From NCBI RefSeq assembly GCF_902364025.1, contig NZ_CABJCG010000015.1:1-64000 (forward strand): a stretch of 64,000 nucleotides of DNA. Direction: 5' to 3'. The translations under genes and the position numbers were made by a program. This document shows, one piece after another, positions 1 through 8,928 of this stretch (position 1 is its first letter; every line of letters begins with the position of its first letter). This stretch comes from Enterocloster lavalensis (GTDB lineage Bacteria > Bacillota > Clostridia > Lachnospirales > Lachnospiraceae). The notes beneath the pieces are model-generated. The model saw only the letters and a program-made list of their open reading frames with translations, was not told the DNA's origin and did not search any database.

Positions 1-476
1 TAACAGCTAAAATAATAGGTTGTGTTAAGGGACGGCATGTCAAGGTACGCCTGCGACCAGGCTCCGGCCGCCGTGTTATTCCCGGCCCCCTTGTAAATCT
101 GTGTCCCGCCGGTTGTCCCAGGATATCCGCTGGTGGAATACCGGATGATCACGCCGCTGAATGGTTTCCCTGCCGCCTGATTCGGATTCTGCCATTTCGC
201 CAATACGCGGCGTCCTGAATAGGCGGCAACGCTAAAAGACAGCAGGCTGTTGACCGTCATGGTTCCGATCAGCTTGGTCTTGTAGTTATTGGTGTAGAAC
301 GTCTCCCCGGCCAGTACATGTGCGGCCTGGGCATTGCCGGTCATGGTCATCGTACCCACTCCGGCCTCGTCGTTGCTGTCGGCCGTCACAGCTTTCAGTC
401 CCGCGGGGATATCTGACAGCCTGGCCGTGCATTCATCCGATCCGGTCCCGCCGGCGCCGCTTCCGTTGATAATCAT
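1..476 (-). CDS. Phage tail fibre/structural protein, 5' part (runs off left edge)
   Basis: An open reading frame starts with ATG at 476, one base after the stop of the preceding gene, and stays open to the left edge, so only the first about 158 residues are visible. The N-terminus is Gly/Ser/Thr-rich (MIINGSGAGGTGSDECTARL), followed by a segment with AHVLAGETFYTNN and IGTMTVNS. That pattern is common in trimeric phage fibre proteins of clostridial prophages, where a collar-like element precedes receptor-binding repeats. It is the most distal tail gene in view. A fibre or adhesin role is inferred from position and composition; the C-terminal receptor-binding part is not in the window. Confidence 0.6.
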   Translation of the reverse strand, partial: MIINGSGAGGTGSDECTARLSDIPAGLKAVTADSNDEAGVGTMTMTGNAQAAHVLAGETFYTNNYKTKLIGTMTVNSLLSFSVAAYSGRRVLAKWQNPNQAAGKPFSGVIIRYSTSGYPGTTGGTQIYKGAGNNTAAGAWSQAYLDMPSLNTTYYFSC

Positions 477-477
477 C

Positions 478-912
478 TTACTCACTCGCGCTCACCCCTT
501 TCAGAAGTACAGGAAAATCAGCCGTCGGCTTCTTGACACCGCAGTAGAACGTCGCATATCCGTCCTCAGTATCCCCATCCGTAATCATCCCCGTGAATTT
601 CTGCCGCAGCTTCAACTCTTCCGCAGCCAGATCCTTCGGTGTGTACGGGTGTAGCTCCGGGTTGTCGGTCGCCAGGATCCCGGGCACCGCCACCCGCTGG
701 GTATACGGGGCCGCAGCGGACCAGCCGGCCGCCGGCAGGGTGACCACAGTCGTGCGATCCTGACGCGCCACCTGCTCCCGCAGATAATTATCATTGTCCA
801 GCAGGGTCTGATACCGCGGGTTGAACGTGTCCGGCGCAGCTCTGTCCTGAGCCGTGATCTGCTCCATGGTATCCGCAAACTGCGGCTTTTCTGTAATCGG
901 AAAATTCGCCAT
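478..912 (-). CDS. Hypothetical phage tail protein, 144 aa
   Basis: A 144-residue protein starting MANFPITEKPQF, encoded between the tail-collar fibre gene and the next fibre gene, with a 12-base gap upstream. It is hydrophilic, with no signal peptide or membrane segment. It contains a region matching small phage proteins that begin with FADTMEQITAQDRAAPDTFNP-type text and name a repeated ligand-like N-terminus. The position among fibre genes suggests a fibre-associated structural or adaptor protein. I recognise no catalytic motif, so the function is unknown. Confidence 0.6.
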   Translation of the reverse strand: MANFPITEKPQFADTMEQITAQDRAAPDTFNPRYQTLLDNDNYLREQVARQDRTTVVTLPAAGWSAAAPYTQRVAVPGILATDNPELHPYTPKDLAAEELKLRQKFTGMITDGDTEDGYATFYCGVKKPTADFPVLLKGVSASE

Positions 913-924
913 CTCCGCGCCTCC

Positions 925-1311
925 TTAAAATATTTCATCCATGTCAAATATAAACTCCATATCGTCGTCCTTGCCCTTGGGAAGAAACGTCTTGTAGGCA
1001 ACCAGATCCCCATCCGCGTCGAACAGCCCCTGCTCGGAAATGTTCTGGTTCGCCAACTCCGCCTTGGAAAGCCGCACCGTATAGCGGCAGGTTGTCTCCT
1101 TCTCATTGGTATAGCTGTGGCCGTCAACATCCTTTTTCAGCAGCTCCGTTTTCAACGCTGTCTCCGCCCCGGTTGTCTCGATTACATTTCCATCCGCGTT
1201 CACGCCTCCGCTGCCGAAAGCCATCTGCGTGATCGCAGGTAATGTCTGATCACCCGAGTGGGCCCTGCACAGTTTCTTACGTCCGATCTCCGTGATTACT
1301 CCTTGTGCCAT
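925..1311 (-). CDS. Phage tail-collar fibre protein (N-terminal collar domain only)
   Basis: A 128-residue protein beginning MAQGVITEIGRKKLCRAH and containing ITQMAFGSGGVNADG, ETALKTELL and NISEQGLFDADGDLVA. This is the signature of the phage tail-collar fibre family, whose N-terminal domain attaches fibres to the baseplate. Usual members are longer because the fibre shaft follows in the same chain. Here the protein ends after the collar domain with an acidic FIFDMDEIF tail, so the fibre is likely assembled from separate polypeptides encoded by the following genes. It lies directly downstream of the YmfQ/XkdU-like gene, the usual place in PBSX-type tails. Confidence 0.85.
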   Translation of the reverse strand: MAQGVITEIGRKKLCRAHSGDQTLPAITQMAFGSGGVNADGNVIETTGAETALKTELLKKDVDGHSYTNEKETTCRYTVRLSKAELANQNISEQGLFDADGDLVAYKTFLPKGKDDDMEFIFDMDEIF

Positions 1312-1336
1312 ATGTGTTTACCATCCTTTCAAGACC

Positions 1337-2254
1337 TCAAAGGTCATATTCATATATTTCCGCATCCAAAAAGCTGCTTCCATCCAAAAACGCAGTCCCA
1401 TCCAGATACCACAAATTGTGTTCCACCCGCAGCTGGCAATCCATCTCCAGCGCTACAGGCTGCGCCCACGCCAGTCCCATCCTGCCTTCTCCCGCCGGCT
1501 GCCCGGCCGTAGCGCCGGTAATCCGAAGATCTGTTCCAGTCTCAGGTGCCACCCATGCGCCAGTCCCGTATCCCCATGACCACGAGGACGTCACCGGACT
1601 CCGCCATACGCTTTGGATTGTTGTCCTGGCCGGATACAGATCCAGCCCTACCGCCTCCTTATAGCCGTTGAGCAAGTATGTCCCATCTAATGTCCAGCTT
1701 CCATCCAGGTACAGGAACTCACGGTTATATCTGGCGTAGAAGTCAGTTATCAATTCCAGCCGGCTTATTGTGGCAATATCAACAGGTATTTCAACCGGAT
1801 ATCTACCAGCAAAGATATACCGCAAATGTGCCGGTATGATCTCCTCAACCATAGCCTGTATGTTTTTAAGCACCTGATAAGACTGATCAATGACATCCAG
1901 CTCAAGCTCATAGATTCCATACCGTATCTCCAGCTCATACCATTGCCGTCCCAACGCTGCATCTAAGATCTCCTTCAGTTTCGGCAGTGAATACGGAAGC
2001 TGCTGGTTCATACGGCTGAGAATCATCCGCCGCCTATACTCCATCGCTGCGCCCCGCTCCCGCACAATCCCCAAAAGCTGCTCATACTCCCTCAGAGTCG
2101 AATCATCACAGGTCTGCACATATAGATTCTTTTTGATTTGTTCGAGGCTTCTTTTCGCAGTTTCCAATTCCGCCCCCTCTACATCCACCAAAACCTGATA
2201 CTCGTAGATCGCCTGAAAATATGGCGGGAGCAGCAGCATTAAATCAGCTGGCAT
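1337..2254 (-). CDS. XkdU/YmfQ-like baseplate-tail protein (DUF2313), C-terminally extended
   Basis: A 305-residue protein starting MPADLMLLLPPYFQAIYEYQ, overlapping the baseplate J gene by 11 bases. The N-terminal about 185 residues (helical, with LREYEQLLGIVRE and RRRMILSRMNQQLPYS) match the DUF2313/YmfQ family, homologous to XkdU of PBSX and involved in baseplate assembly. Typical members have about 190-200 residues. The extra C-terminal about 110 residues contain repeated WTLDGTYLLNG / WYLDGTAFLDGSSFLDA phrases that resemble beta-structured fibre repeats. The extension may connect baseplate and fibre; that is inference. Confidence 0.8.
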   Translation of the reverse strand: MPADLMLLLPPYFQAIYEYQVLVDVEGAELETAKRSLEQIKKNLYVQTCDDSTLREYEQLLGIVRERGAAMEYRRRMILSRMNQQLPYSLPKLKEILDAALGRQWYELEIRYGIYELELDVIDQSYQVLKNIQAMVEEIIPAHLRYIFAGRYPVEIPVDIATISRLELITDFYARYNREFLYLDGSWTLDGTYLLNGYKEAVGLDLYPARTTIQSVWRSPVTSSWSWGYGTGAWVAPETGTDLRITGATAGQPAGEGRMGLAWAQPVALEMDCQLRVEHNLWYLDGTAFLDGSSFLDAEIYEYDL

Positions 2255-3377
2255 GGATCGTCACCTCCCCCAACACTGGAAGTTGTTGAAGCTCTGGACT
2301 TTCTGTAAGAACGAGATCGCCCGGAATCCCATTGATAGTCACATTCGTTACGTTCACCACATCCGGAAGGGTCAGTATGGCCGCGACAATTCTTGCTTCA
2401 TACACAATGACACTGTACTTAATTTTCCTGTTTTTGGCCCGCTCTCCCCACGAACGTTTAACCCCTGCAACATAATCCAATATCTTCTGTTCCACCTCTT
2501 CTTGATGGTTTTCGCCGGATATGCCAAACTGGATATTACATTCTATGTTAAGCACCAGTTCCGCCGCGGTCCCGATCGTAACAGCAGCACCGATTGGCGC
2601 GAACCCATATCCATCTCGAGATGGGTCTGTCCCGCCATCTTCCGGAGGGCAGATAGCTTCCTGCACACGAGCCAGCAGGCCGCTGTCAGCTGGATCAAGA
2701 TTCCCGTTAAGTATGCTGCACAATACAGTTCCGCCGCCCTTCCATGCCGGATACACCTGGACCGCACCGACGCCATTCATTCCCAAAATTTCATTCCGGT
2801 AAGCGGCAATATTCCCAGCAAATGCTTCGGTCTCAAACGTTGCAAAATAGCGCGCTCTTAGGTCTGCATCTTCCTCATCCTCCGTGCCGGCCTCAATCAG
2901 CTCGGACAGCTCTGCGCTGGCCAGCCCCTTTATATAGTCAATAGATAAGAGTGGCCCGGAATAACTATTTCCCGCACGTCCGGCTGTTTCGCACTCCAAT
3001 TCATAGACATATGCCCCTTCCGTGCCTCCAAGAGCCTTCCGTGCCGCATAGGTAACATTGTCACCAGCCCGTGTCGAAAACCTGGAACCAATCGGAACCG
3101 ACACATTAAAGATCCCCTTTTTTACTGCGGGCGTGGCGAACTTCCTGTATATCCCACGTTCCTCACATATCAGCTCTAACTCCACGCCGCCAGCTGTCCC
3201 GGCATAAGCGTTCTTCTGAACTCGGTCCAGGTCCAGATACAATCCTTCCAAAAACCAACTCTCCGGCCCCAAGGCTGTCTGTATGATGGACCCTTCTCGC
3301 TTGTCTATGGTATCCGGTACTTTGGCAAGTTGCCTTGCAAGGATATTGCGGTATGTCTTATCTCCAAAATCAATCAC
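2244..3377 (-). CDS. Baseplate J-like protein (XkdT family)
   Basis: A 377-residue protein starting MIDFGDKTYRNILARQL. It carries the family hallmarks DKREGSIIQTAL, then ELELICEERGIYRKFATPA, SVPIGSRFSTRAGDNVTY and VQVYPAWKGGGTV. It is homologous to phage baseplate J/gp47 proteins, wedge components of contractile tails. Length matches PBSX XkdT. It overlaps the DUF2634 gene by 4 bases upstream and the XkdU-like gene downstream, so translation is probably coupled through the baseplate block. Confidence 0.92.
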   Translation of the reverse strand: MIDFGDKTYRNILARQLAKVPDTIDKREGSIIQTALGPESWFLEGLYLDLDRVQKNAYAGTAGGVELELICEERGIYRKFATPAVKKGIFNVSVPIGSRFSTRAGDNVTYAARKALGGTEGAYVYELECETAGRAGNSYSGPLLSIDYIKGLASAELSELIEAGTEDEEDADLRARYFATFETEAFAGNIAAYRNEILGMNGVGAVQVYPAWKGGGTVLCSILNGNLDPADSGLLARVQEAICPPEDGGTDPSRDGYGFAPIGAAVTIGTAAELVLNIECNIQFGISGENHQEEVEQKILDYVAGVKRSWGERAKNRKIKYSVIVYEARIVAAILTLPDVVNVTNVTINGIPGDLVLTESPELQQLPVLGEVTIHAS

Positions 3378-3769
3378 AATGCTACCTCCGTTCTTACCGT
3401 TCCGTAGACTGTTCTGACGTCAAATTCGCATTCCAATGTTTCATTGGCTTGTCTAAAAATGAAATTCTCGGCCGTCTTTACACGCTTATCTGTCATTAGG
3501 ACCTCTGTGACACGGCGCTTCACCATACTCATCACATACTCTGGCACCTTTCCAATCAGACCCTGGAACTCCACTCCGAAATTCGATGTATAAATTTGAT
3601 ATTGATAACGCTCTGTTCGAAGCATAATGTCTATGACCTGTCTCATAGCTTCCAGACCATCCGCCATTCCGCAAATCCGTCCATCCTTCACTAAATATGT
3701 TTTAGTCGGATACTCCGCCGTCTCTGCGCCATTGATCCCATAATCCGCTGATTCAGGAAGTGTTGCCAT
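3374..3769 (-). CDS. Phage baseplate protein, DUF2634 (XkdS-like)
   Basis: A 131-residue protein containing TKTYLVKDGRICGMADGLEAMRQ split around a short loop, then YQIYTSNFGVEF and RVTEVLMTDKRV. This is the DUF2634/XkdS pattern, the gp25-like lysozyme-fold baseplate wedge component that nucleates sheath assembly. The length is normal. It lies between the DUF2577 and baseplate J genes in the conserved PBSX order and overlaps the latter by 4 bases. Confidence 0.88.
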   Translation of the reverse strand: MATLPESADYGINGAETAEYPTKTYLVKDGRICGMADGLEAMRQVIDIMLRTERYQYQIYTSNFGVEFQGLIGKVPEYVMSMVKRRVTEVLMTDKRVKTAENFIFRQANETLECEFDVRTVYGTVRTEVAL

Positions 3770-3777
3770 ATAATCAC

Positions 3778-4080
3778 CTACGCTTTCGAAATAATAATAT
3801 AATTCTGTCCCGCGTTTGCCCGCAGAAACAAGACTTTATCCCCTGGATTTAATCCAGGATTAATGATGACAGTTTCGCCCTGGACAGTTACCTCCTTGCG
3901 CATCACATTATCCGTCAAGACCACCACAGGCTCCGTAACATCCATCTTGGTGGTCTGGATCGAAATTGTGAGAGGAGATGTGGATTTCACGGTTCCATAA
4001 CCAGTCGTGAGTGGCCCATGAGCCTGCACTGTGTCCTGTACAATCTGTTGTATAACATCTATGAGCTCCAGCTTCTCCAA
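3778..4080 (-). CDS. Phage protein DUF2577 (XkdR-like)
   Basis: A 100-residue protein with the DUF2577 layout: an N-terminal helix (LELIDVIQQIVQDTVQAH), then short beta strands and GLNPGDKVLFLRANAGQNYI near the end. In PBSX-type phages this gene (xkdR) sits between the XkdQ hub protein and DUF2634, as here, and probably forms an OB-like baseplate or spike-associated part. Seven bases separate it from the XkdQ-like gene. Confidence 0.87.
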   Translation of the reverse strand: MEKLELIDVIQQIVQDTVQAHGPLTTGYGTVKSTSPLTISIQTTKMDVTEPVVVLTDNVMRKEVTVQGETVIINPGLNPGDKVLFLRANAGQNYIIISKA

Positions 4081-4086
4081 CCTCCT

Positions 4087-5061
4087 TTATAAATTGAGCA
4101 TTCTGGCCTCAAAGCTCATGGTATGCTCTCCATTGGAAAATTTGTGCTTTACTTTGTCCAACAGGAGACGGTAGCCACTCCGAAGTTCTGGGATATCACG
4201 AATCTTTAATGTAACCATCCCGCCGGCCCTCAGTCCTGGAATGCCGATACAGTCCACCGACACATCTTTGAGCACACGGTCATAATAGGCCATCATGATA
4301 TTTCCCTGTTCGCTGATCTGCGCTTCATTCAGGTTCTCATCCACTTTCTCGTACTTCTGTAGTAGCCCCCATTTACCAATGGTGCTGCTATCATTGAATA
4401 TGTAGACGTCCCCCTGCCCTGTCTCCTTATTTGGCCGCACCAGTTTAATCTGGTTGTAGGTATCGGAATCAATGTCCGACTTGAATGTATAATCTGTCAG
4501 CAGGCTCCTGTTCCCAATAATTTCGGCACACAGCAGGCTTCCGGCTTCCCTGAGACTTATCTTGCCGAAATCATCGAATAGTGAATACGTTTTACCTGTA
4601 TTGTATTGAGTCAGGCCCAAGGCATAATCAATGATATCCAGACATTGCGTATCTTCTTTCGTAAGCATTGGGATTACATAACCAGTATTCTCTAAGGTCC
4701 CTGTTTGGAGTTGCATATCCGTGGCAATCTGCTGGATAATCTCACCCAACGTCTTTCCAATGAAAGCATAGCTTTCATTCGTCTTAAGGTATCTTAGCTG
4801 ATCATAGGCAGTTACCTCCACTATGCCTTGCCGGTCCTGTTCAATCGTGAATACATATCCCTCAAAGATCCCCCTTCCATTTACATAGAACTGTACCTTG
4901 GCACCTTCCGCCATGTTCACTGGCACCTTCTGAATATATGTGAAATTCAGCTCACCAGCACTCAACTTCCGATTGGTCGTGTATGTGACCTTTTCGGTAA
5001 TCGGCGCATAGTCATACACTGATTGAGAGGCTATATTATATACAAGCAGCTTATACTCCAT
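4087..5061 (-). CDS. Baseplate hub protein XkdQ/YqbQ-like
   Basis: A 324-residue protein starting MEYKLLVYNIASQSVYDYAP. It has ITEKVTYTTNRKLSAGELNF near the N-terminus and GYVFTIEQDRQGIVEVTAYD followed by LRYLKTNESYAF, the hallmarks of XkdQ/YqbQ proteins. These are the Gram-positive counterparts of the gpD/gp27 tail hub through which DNA passes. The length agrees with PBSX XkdQ (about 325). The stop lies close to the following DUF2577 gene. Confidence 0.9.
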   Translation of the reverse strand: MEYKLLVYNIASQSVYDYAPITEKVTYTTNRKLSAGELNFTYIQKVPVNMAEGAKVQFYVNGRGIFEGYVFTIEQDRQGIVEVTAYDQLRYLKTNESYAFIGKTLGEIIQQIATDMQLQTGTLENTGYVIPMLTKEDTQCLDIIDYALGLTQYNTGKTYSLFDDFGKISLREAGSLLCAEIIGNRSLLTDYTFKSDIDSDTYNQIKLVRPNKETGQGDVYIFNDSSTIGKWGLLQKYEKVDENLNEAQISEQGNIMMAYYDRVLKDVSVDCIGIPGLRAGGMVTLKIRDIPELRSGYRLLLDKVKHKFSNGEHTMSFEARMLNL

Positions 5062-5065
5062 CCCA

Positions 5066-5794
5066 TCACCCCGTTACCTGCAGCTGATCCGCCTTCATCC
5101 ATCCCCGATTTCCACCAATCAGTACCGGGTAGGCCCTGGACGGGTCAGGGATAATGCGGGACACCGTAGTAGCCAGGTTGTTGGCTGTCCCCGTTGGCTT
5201 ATCCCCATAGCTGCTTGCAAAATACGTTCCATTGGCTATAACTGCAGCCCCTACCCGCAGGACAGGGGCCTCACCTCCCCGCGGCGCTTCCTCCAGAGTA
5301 ATGGTCTCCACCTGTCTATCGGGTCCCGCCAGCTCTGGAAGCCGGATGCGGATTGCACCAAACTCACGATATTCAGACCAGCTTATCTTGTAGTAGACAT
5401 CCCCCGCCTCCCCGCCTTTCTCTGTGGTCTCGAACTTGGTTATTACTGCACTGATATTAGTATCGAACATTCTTCCCCCGGCGGCGTCATAGCGGCTGAT
5501 CACAAGATCACACATCTCCTTGTTATCCATAGCCTCTTTTATAGCTTCCACATAATCCCCAGGCTCCATCCAGTTGTGCCCCTGTATCAGCGGGTCGTCC
5601 TGGTGGCCTGGGAAATACGACTCCCAGGATACCTCCATAAGGGAAGGCAGTTTCGGCACAATAATGTCTCCTATATCCAGCACGTTGTATTCCGCATGGT
5701 CTGTGGGGTAGGATATTGTATATTTCGTAGGATTGACTGGAAATTCAATCGTATCCCCTCCGATATCGGCAAAAAAACGATATTTATTTCTCAT
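5066..5794 (-). CDS. XkdP-like tail/baseplate protein with C-terminal SH3-like segment
   Basis: A 242-residue protein whose N-terminal about 150 residues (FPVNPTKYTISYPTDHAEYN, LPSLMEVSWESYFP, YYKISWSEYREF) match XkdP/YqbP proteins. These link the tape measure and hub and often carry a LysM peptidoglycan-binding domain. Here the C-terminal about 70 residues (RVGAAVIANGTYFASSYGDK, then VLIGGNRGWMKADQLQ) look like a bacterial SH3-type cell-wall-binding module rather than LysM. The job would be to hold the baseplate hub and touch peptidoglycan; the SH3 assignment is motif-based inference. Confidence 0.83.
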   Translation of the reverse strand: MRNKYRFFADIGGDTIEFPVNPTKYTISYPTDHAEYNVLDIGDIIVPKLPSLMEVSWESYFPGHQDDPLIQGHNWMEPGDYVEAIKEAMDNKEMCDLVISRYDAAGGRMFDTNISAVITKFETTEKGGEAGDVYYKISWSEYREFGAIRIRLPELAGPDRQVETITLEEAPRGGEAPVLRVGAAVIANGTYFASSYGDKPTGTANNLATTVSRIIPDPSRAYPVLIGGNRGWMKADQLQVTG

Positions 5795-5803
5795 GCGTAC
5801 CTC

Positions 5804-7855
5804 CTATGTCGGGACTATATTACTACCTGCCGCGTGCTGCCTGGCAAGCAACCGCGTCATTGCGTCCATAATGGCATTGGCGTCCGATCCTCCCCCGCCA
5901 TTTACGGTCTGATTGATGGTTGCATTGGTCTGCGGGACAGTAAGATTTACCATTGCCACATATTGACGTTCTGACAGGTCGCGGAGTAGCTTGATGTTCT
6001 CGTCCGCTATATTAACGTCCTGTTCGATTTTTCCGACACTCCCAACCTTGCCTATGTCACCAAGGCCTCCCGAACCCGTAGCCCCCAGTCCGCCCAAAGA
6101 ACCAGCAATATCATCGAGGCTGAAGTTCATGTTATCCAGTTTCTTTCCTAACCCAGCACCGATTTCCCCACCGGCCGCAGCCGTATCCTTTACATCCAGG
6201 GAAGCCATCCTTTTTATCTGGATAGCATTTTCCCCAAAGTTTTCATCCACCCATGAGCCGATCTGTTCACGGAACCCTGAGACTGACGATGACAGGTCGC
6301 TTCCAAGCAGAGCATCAATCGCGCCGGCAACAGTTTCCACGATCCCAAGAATCGTGTCAAATACATCAGCAAACAGTCTTGCCGTTGCTCCTAATGGATC
6401 ATTCCAAACATTTGCAAAAAATTCTGCAAAGGACGCGATGGCGTTCCAAAGCGAGGCAAAAATGTTATATCCAACTGCATATATCATTCCGAATACCTGG
6501 CCGACCCACCCTCCTACCGCTTCCATTCCGAACCCAAACTGCTGCGCGGCTATCAGTGCTCCTGCCATCAATGCAACCAAAAGCAGGATTGGCCAGTTTG
6601 CCACCGCCCAGGCGGCTGCCGAGGCTAATGCTCCGCCAACACTCGCCAGCGCAGTTGCTATGGCCTGCGCATGCATAATCGCAAACGCTATACCAATGGC
6701 CGTCAGTATCGGTATGATAAAGTCTAAATTATTGACCACGAAAGAGGCCATTTCGCCGATTCCAGTAAGCGCGCCCATCCCGATCTCGGCAAGTACAGAA
6801 AATATGTCTGCAAGACGCATAATCGCTCCCATAGTTTCTTCTGTGTTTAAAAATTCATTCATACCACCTAAGCCTTCCTGCATTGACATCATGGCGCGAT
6901 TTGTAGCCAAGCTAAAGGCCTGTGAGAATGTGATAGGCATGTCCTCGAACTGCTCATTGATATTTTCCGTTGCGGAAAGCATAGCATCTTTAACAATATC
7001 CGCAGTAATCTGTCCGTCAGCTGCCAGATCACGAATTTTTCCGATTGGTACATCCAAATAGTCCGCAATCGTCTGTATTATATTCGGCGCAGCCTCAAAT
7101 ACAGCATTCAACTCTTCGCCACGTAATACACCAGAACCCAGAGCCTGGGTAAGCTGCAAGGAAGCTGACGCGATCTCCTGTTGGCTTGCACCGGCAATGA
7201 CAAACTGTTTATTCAGATTCTCGGCAAACTGAATTGTTTCAGCATTGCTGCTAAAAGCCTGCCCGGCCCTCTGTCCCAGTTTTGCCACCACGTCTGCTGT
7301 GGCTGTATAAGATGTTCTGGAGCGCTGTGCTGACTCATAAATCAGCCGTTGCAGATCTTCCGTTTCCTGAAGTCCATCATTCATTAAGTTCAACCGGGCT
7401 GTTGTCTGTGCAAACTCATCAGACAAACCCATAGCTTTCTTTCCTGCTGCTATCAGCGCAGTCACAGAGGCTATGCGCTTCATAGTAGACAGCAGCTGAT
7501 TAGCCGCGGTATCTGTTCTTTTTACCGCTTGGGCGTGCTGCTGTCCCGCCGCTGCTGCCCTGGAAGCATTGGCTGCGATCTGCTGCAAAGTGCTATTAAG
7601 ACTGTCAAAGCCACTGGCATTGATAAAATTCGCAGCCTTCCCCAGCATCTCAATATTCTGATTAATCTGCGTCAATTTCTGATCCATCCGCTCGAATCCA
7701 GATGCAGACACATAATTTGCAGCTTTCCCGATTGTTTGGATGCTGGTATCAATCCTCTCCATCTGGGCCGTCATGTTATTCCCCAGGTCAAGGAACTTGG
7801 AAAACGACGCACTGAATTGATCCGTAAGTACAAGGTTTTCTCTTATTTCTCCCAT
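5804..7855 (-). CDS. Phage tape measure protein (XkdO-like)
   Basis: A 683-residue protein setting tail length and released during DNA injection. The first about 130 residues are heptad-like and partly duplicated ([16 protein letters not shown] / [16 protein letters not shown]). The conserved tape-measure domain follows ([20 protein letters not shown] through [19 protein letters not shown], about 145-290). A run of hydrophobic segments (about 365-500) is typical of the membrane-penetrating portion. It is shorter than PBSX XkdO (over 1000), which suggests a shorter tail. It starts 8 bases after the frameshift product stop. Confidence 0.92.
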   Translation of the reverse strand: MGEIRENLVLTDQFSASFSKFLDLGNNMTAQMERIDTSIQTIGKAANYVSASGFERMDQKLTQINQNIEMLGKAANFINASGFDSLNSTLQQIAANASRAAAAGQQHAQAVKRTDTAANQLLSTMKRIASVTALIAAGKKAMGLSDEFAQTTARLNLMNDGLQETEDLQRLIYESAQRSRTSYTATADVVAKLGQRAGQAFSSNAETIQFAENLNKQFVIAGASQQEIASASLQLTQALGSGVLRGEELNAVFEAAPNIIQTIADYLDVPIGKIRDLAADGQITADIVKDAMLSATENINEQFEDMPITFSQAFSLATNRAMMSMQEGLGGMNEFLNTEETMGAIMRLADIFSVLAEIGMGALTGIGEMASFVVNNLDFIIPILTAIGIAFAIMHAQAIATALASVGGALASAAAWAVANWPILLLVALMAGALIAAQQFGFGMEAVGGWVGQVFGMIYAVGYNIFASLWNAIASFAEFFANVWNDPLGATARLFADVFDTILGIVETVAGAIDALLGSDLSSSVSGFREQIGSWVDENFGENAIQIKRMASLDVKDTAAAGGEIGAGLGKKLDNMNFSLDDIAGSLGGLGATGSGGLGDIGKVGSVGKIEQDVNIADENIKLLRDLSERQYVAMVNLTVPQTNATINQTVNGGGGSDANAIMDAMTRLLARQHAAGSNIVPT

Positions 7856-7863
7856 GGTTCCTC

Positions 7864-8001
7864 CTAGTTTTTGGGGCGCTTGCTTATCTCTTTTAATGCC
7901 ATTTGATAGACCAGAAGCCGTTCATTTTCGGGTAGATCTGCTATCTCATGAGGGAAACGTCCATGGTTCACGAACATATAGTACGCGATCTGAATATCCA
8001 T
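7864..8001 (-). CDS. Tail assembly chaperone frameshift extension (XkdN' / gpT-like)
   Basis: A 45-codon reading frame between the chaperone gene and the tape measure gene (start-to-stop [20 protein letters not shown] ... EISKRPKN). It is in the -1 frame relative to the upstream gene and continues back without a stop to the A AAA AAC heptamer at 8025-8019. It is therefore probably translated mainly as the C-terminal 51 residues of a frameshift fusion, about 188 residues in all, as with gpG-gpGT of lambda and the two-frame chaperones of many long-tailed phages. The ATG at 8001 lacks a convincing ribosome binding site, which favours the fusion. Confidence 0.75.
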   Translation of the reverse strand: MDIQIAYYMFVNHGRFPHEIADLPENERLLVYQMALKEISKRPKN

Positions 8002-8012
8002 GTCGTTTCCAT

Positions 8013-8429
8013 CTAGGAGTTTTTTGCTTCTTTTAACCTTTCCTGCTTACTCTTTAGACCATTAATCTGCATTACTTCTTTCGTGAGGATCTGATACTCT
8101 CCAATACTGAGCATTTTACTAAGGACATCCAGCGGGTCAACAACTCCATAATATCGACACAACTCACTATCTTTGAGATCCGGTTCCTTTACGCATGCCA
8201 GCATAAGATGCTTGGAATAGGCCGTATCATCCAGCATTTTCATCGGAATACCATCAATAATCCGGTCTTTTCTGCACTGTTCTGCCAGCGCTTCATTATC
8301 CTCCTGGCTGATTGCCTGGATAACAAACGGCTGCGGCTTTCCCTCCTCATCCTTAAACCGTTCCGAAACAATAACCTCCTGTGTAATCCCTGCCACTGAC
8401 GGCTGTAAAAAAGCTTTTAATTTGCTCAT
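8013..8429 (-). CDS. Phage tail assembly chaperone, XkdN-like
   Basis: A 138-residue protein with the XkdN pattern: FVIQAISQEDNEALAEQCRK, YSKHLMLACVKEPDLKDSEL and DVLSKMLSIGEYQILTKEVM. Such proteins coat the tape measure during tail assembly and are absent from the mature virion. The position between tail tube and tape measure genes is the canonical one. The last sense codons contain a slippery heptamer, so a longer second product is expected. The C-terminus of the short form ends LKEAKNS. Confidence 0.88.
   Translation of the reverse strand: MSKLKAFLQPSVAGITQEVIVSERFKDEEGKPQPFVIQAISQEDNEALAEQCRKDRIIDGIPMKMLDDTAYSKHLMLACVKEPDLKDSELCRYYGVVDPLDVLSKMLSIGEYQILTKEVMQINGLKSKQERLKEAKNS
8019..8025 (-). 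promoter_or_regulatory. Programmed -1 ribosomal frameshift site A AAA AAC
   Basis: The heptamer A AAA AAC, read on the minus strand in the phase GCA AAA AAC of the chaperone frame, fits the X XXY YYZ rule exactly. It lies two codons before the zero-frame TAG. After a -1 slip the next codons are CTC CTA GAT GGA AAC GAC ATG, joining the open -1 frame that ends at 7864. Confidence 0.75.
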
Positions 8430-8444
8430 TGTTCTTATATCCTC

Positions 8445-8918
8445 CTAATTTCCTAATTGTGCAGGCCTTGCGTTGAAGGGCGTCAGCACTTCCATACCTG
8501 TATAATTAAATGTAATTTCTGCTGTCAGATAATCCGCGCTATCATCCAGCATAGCGATCGGAACCTTATCCAGCTTGACGTTATACAAAGCAACCACCTG
8601 TTTTCCAACAGTTGTACCTTTATCTTCATTGGTAATCTGGAATGTGAAATACGGCAAGCTCCCAGTCTTTAAGTATTCCTGAAGCATTTCCAGAAAGATG
8701 GGCGTGCCATAATAAACCGTTGCCGATCCTGTCATAGTTACGCCCTTTACCTTTTTCTGTGTGATATTCGTTCCAACCACATTAAAATCAGCCACCTGGA
8801 ACTCCGCATCGGCCTGGAACTTTTTCAGGCCGAACACCTCCTCATTTCTGCCGTTGATCGTCACAAACGCCTTCCCTGCTTTACCATTCAGGGAATCCTT
8901 TTCAAGTAAAAAACTCAT
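8445..8918 (-). CDS. Phage tail tube protein (XkdM-like)
   Basis: A 157-residue protein with the XkdM features NGKAGKAFVTINGRNEEVFG, then FNVVGTNITQKKVKGVTMTG and VQLYNVKLDKVPIAMLDD-like text (here VALYNVKLDKVPIAMLDD). It forms the inner tube of the contractile tail. Its length and position, directly downstream of the sheath gene, agree with PBSX XkdM (about 147). The gap to the sheath gene is 10 bases. Confidence 0.92.
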   Translation of the reverse strand: MSFLLEKDSLNGKAGKAFVTINGRNEEVFGLKKFQADAEFQVADFNVVGTNITQKKVKGVTMTGSATVYYGTPIFLEMLQEYLKTGSLPYFTFQITNEDKGTTVGKQVVALYNVKLDKVPIAMLDDSADYLTAEITFNYTGMEVLTPFNARPAQLGN

Positions 8919-8928
8919 AAATTGCCTC

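Noticed and set aside
5991..7061. Long plus-strand open frame opposite the tape measure gene
   Set aside because: It mirrors the low-complexity codon pattern of the real gene and has no ribosome binding site.
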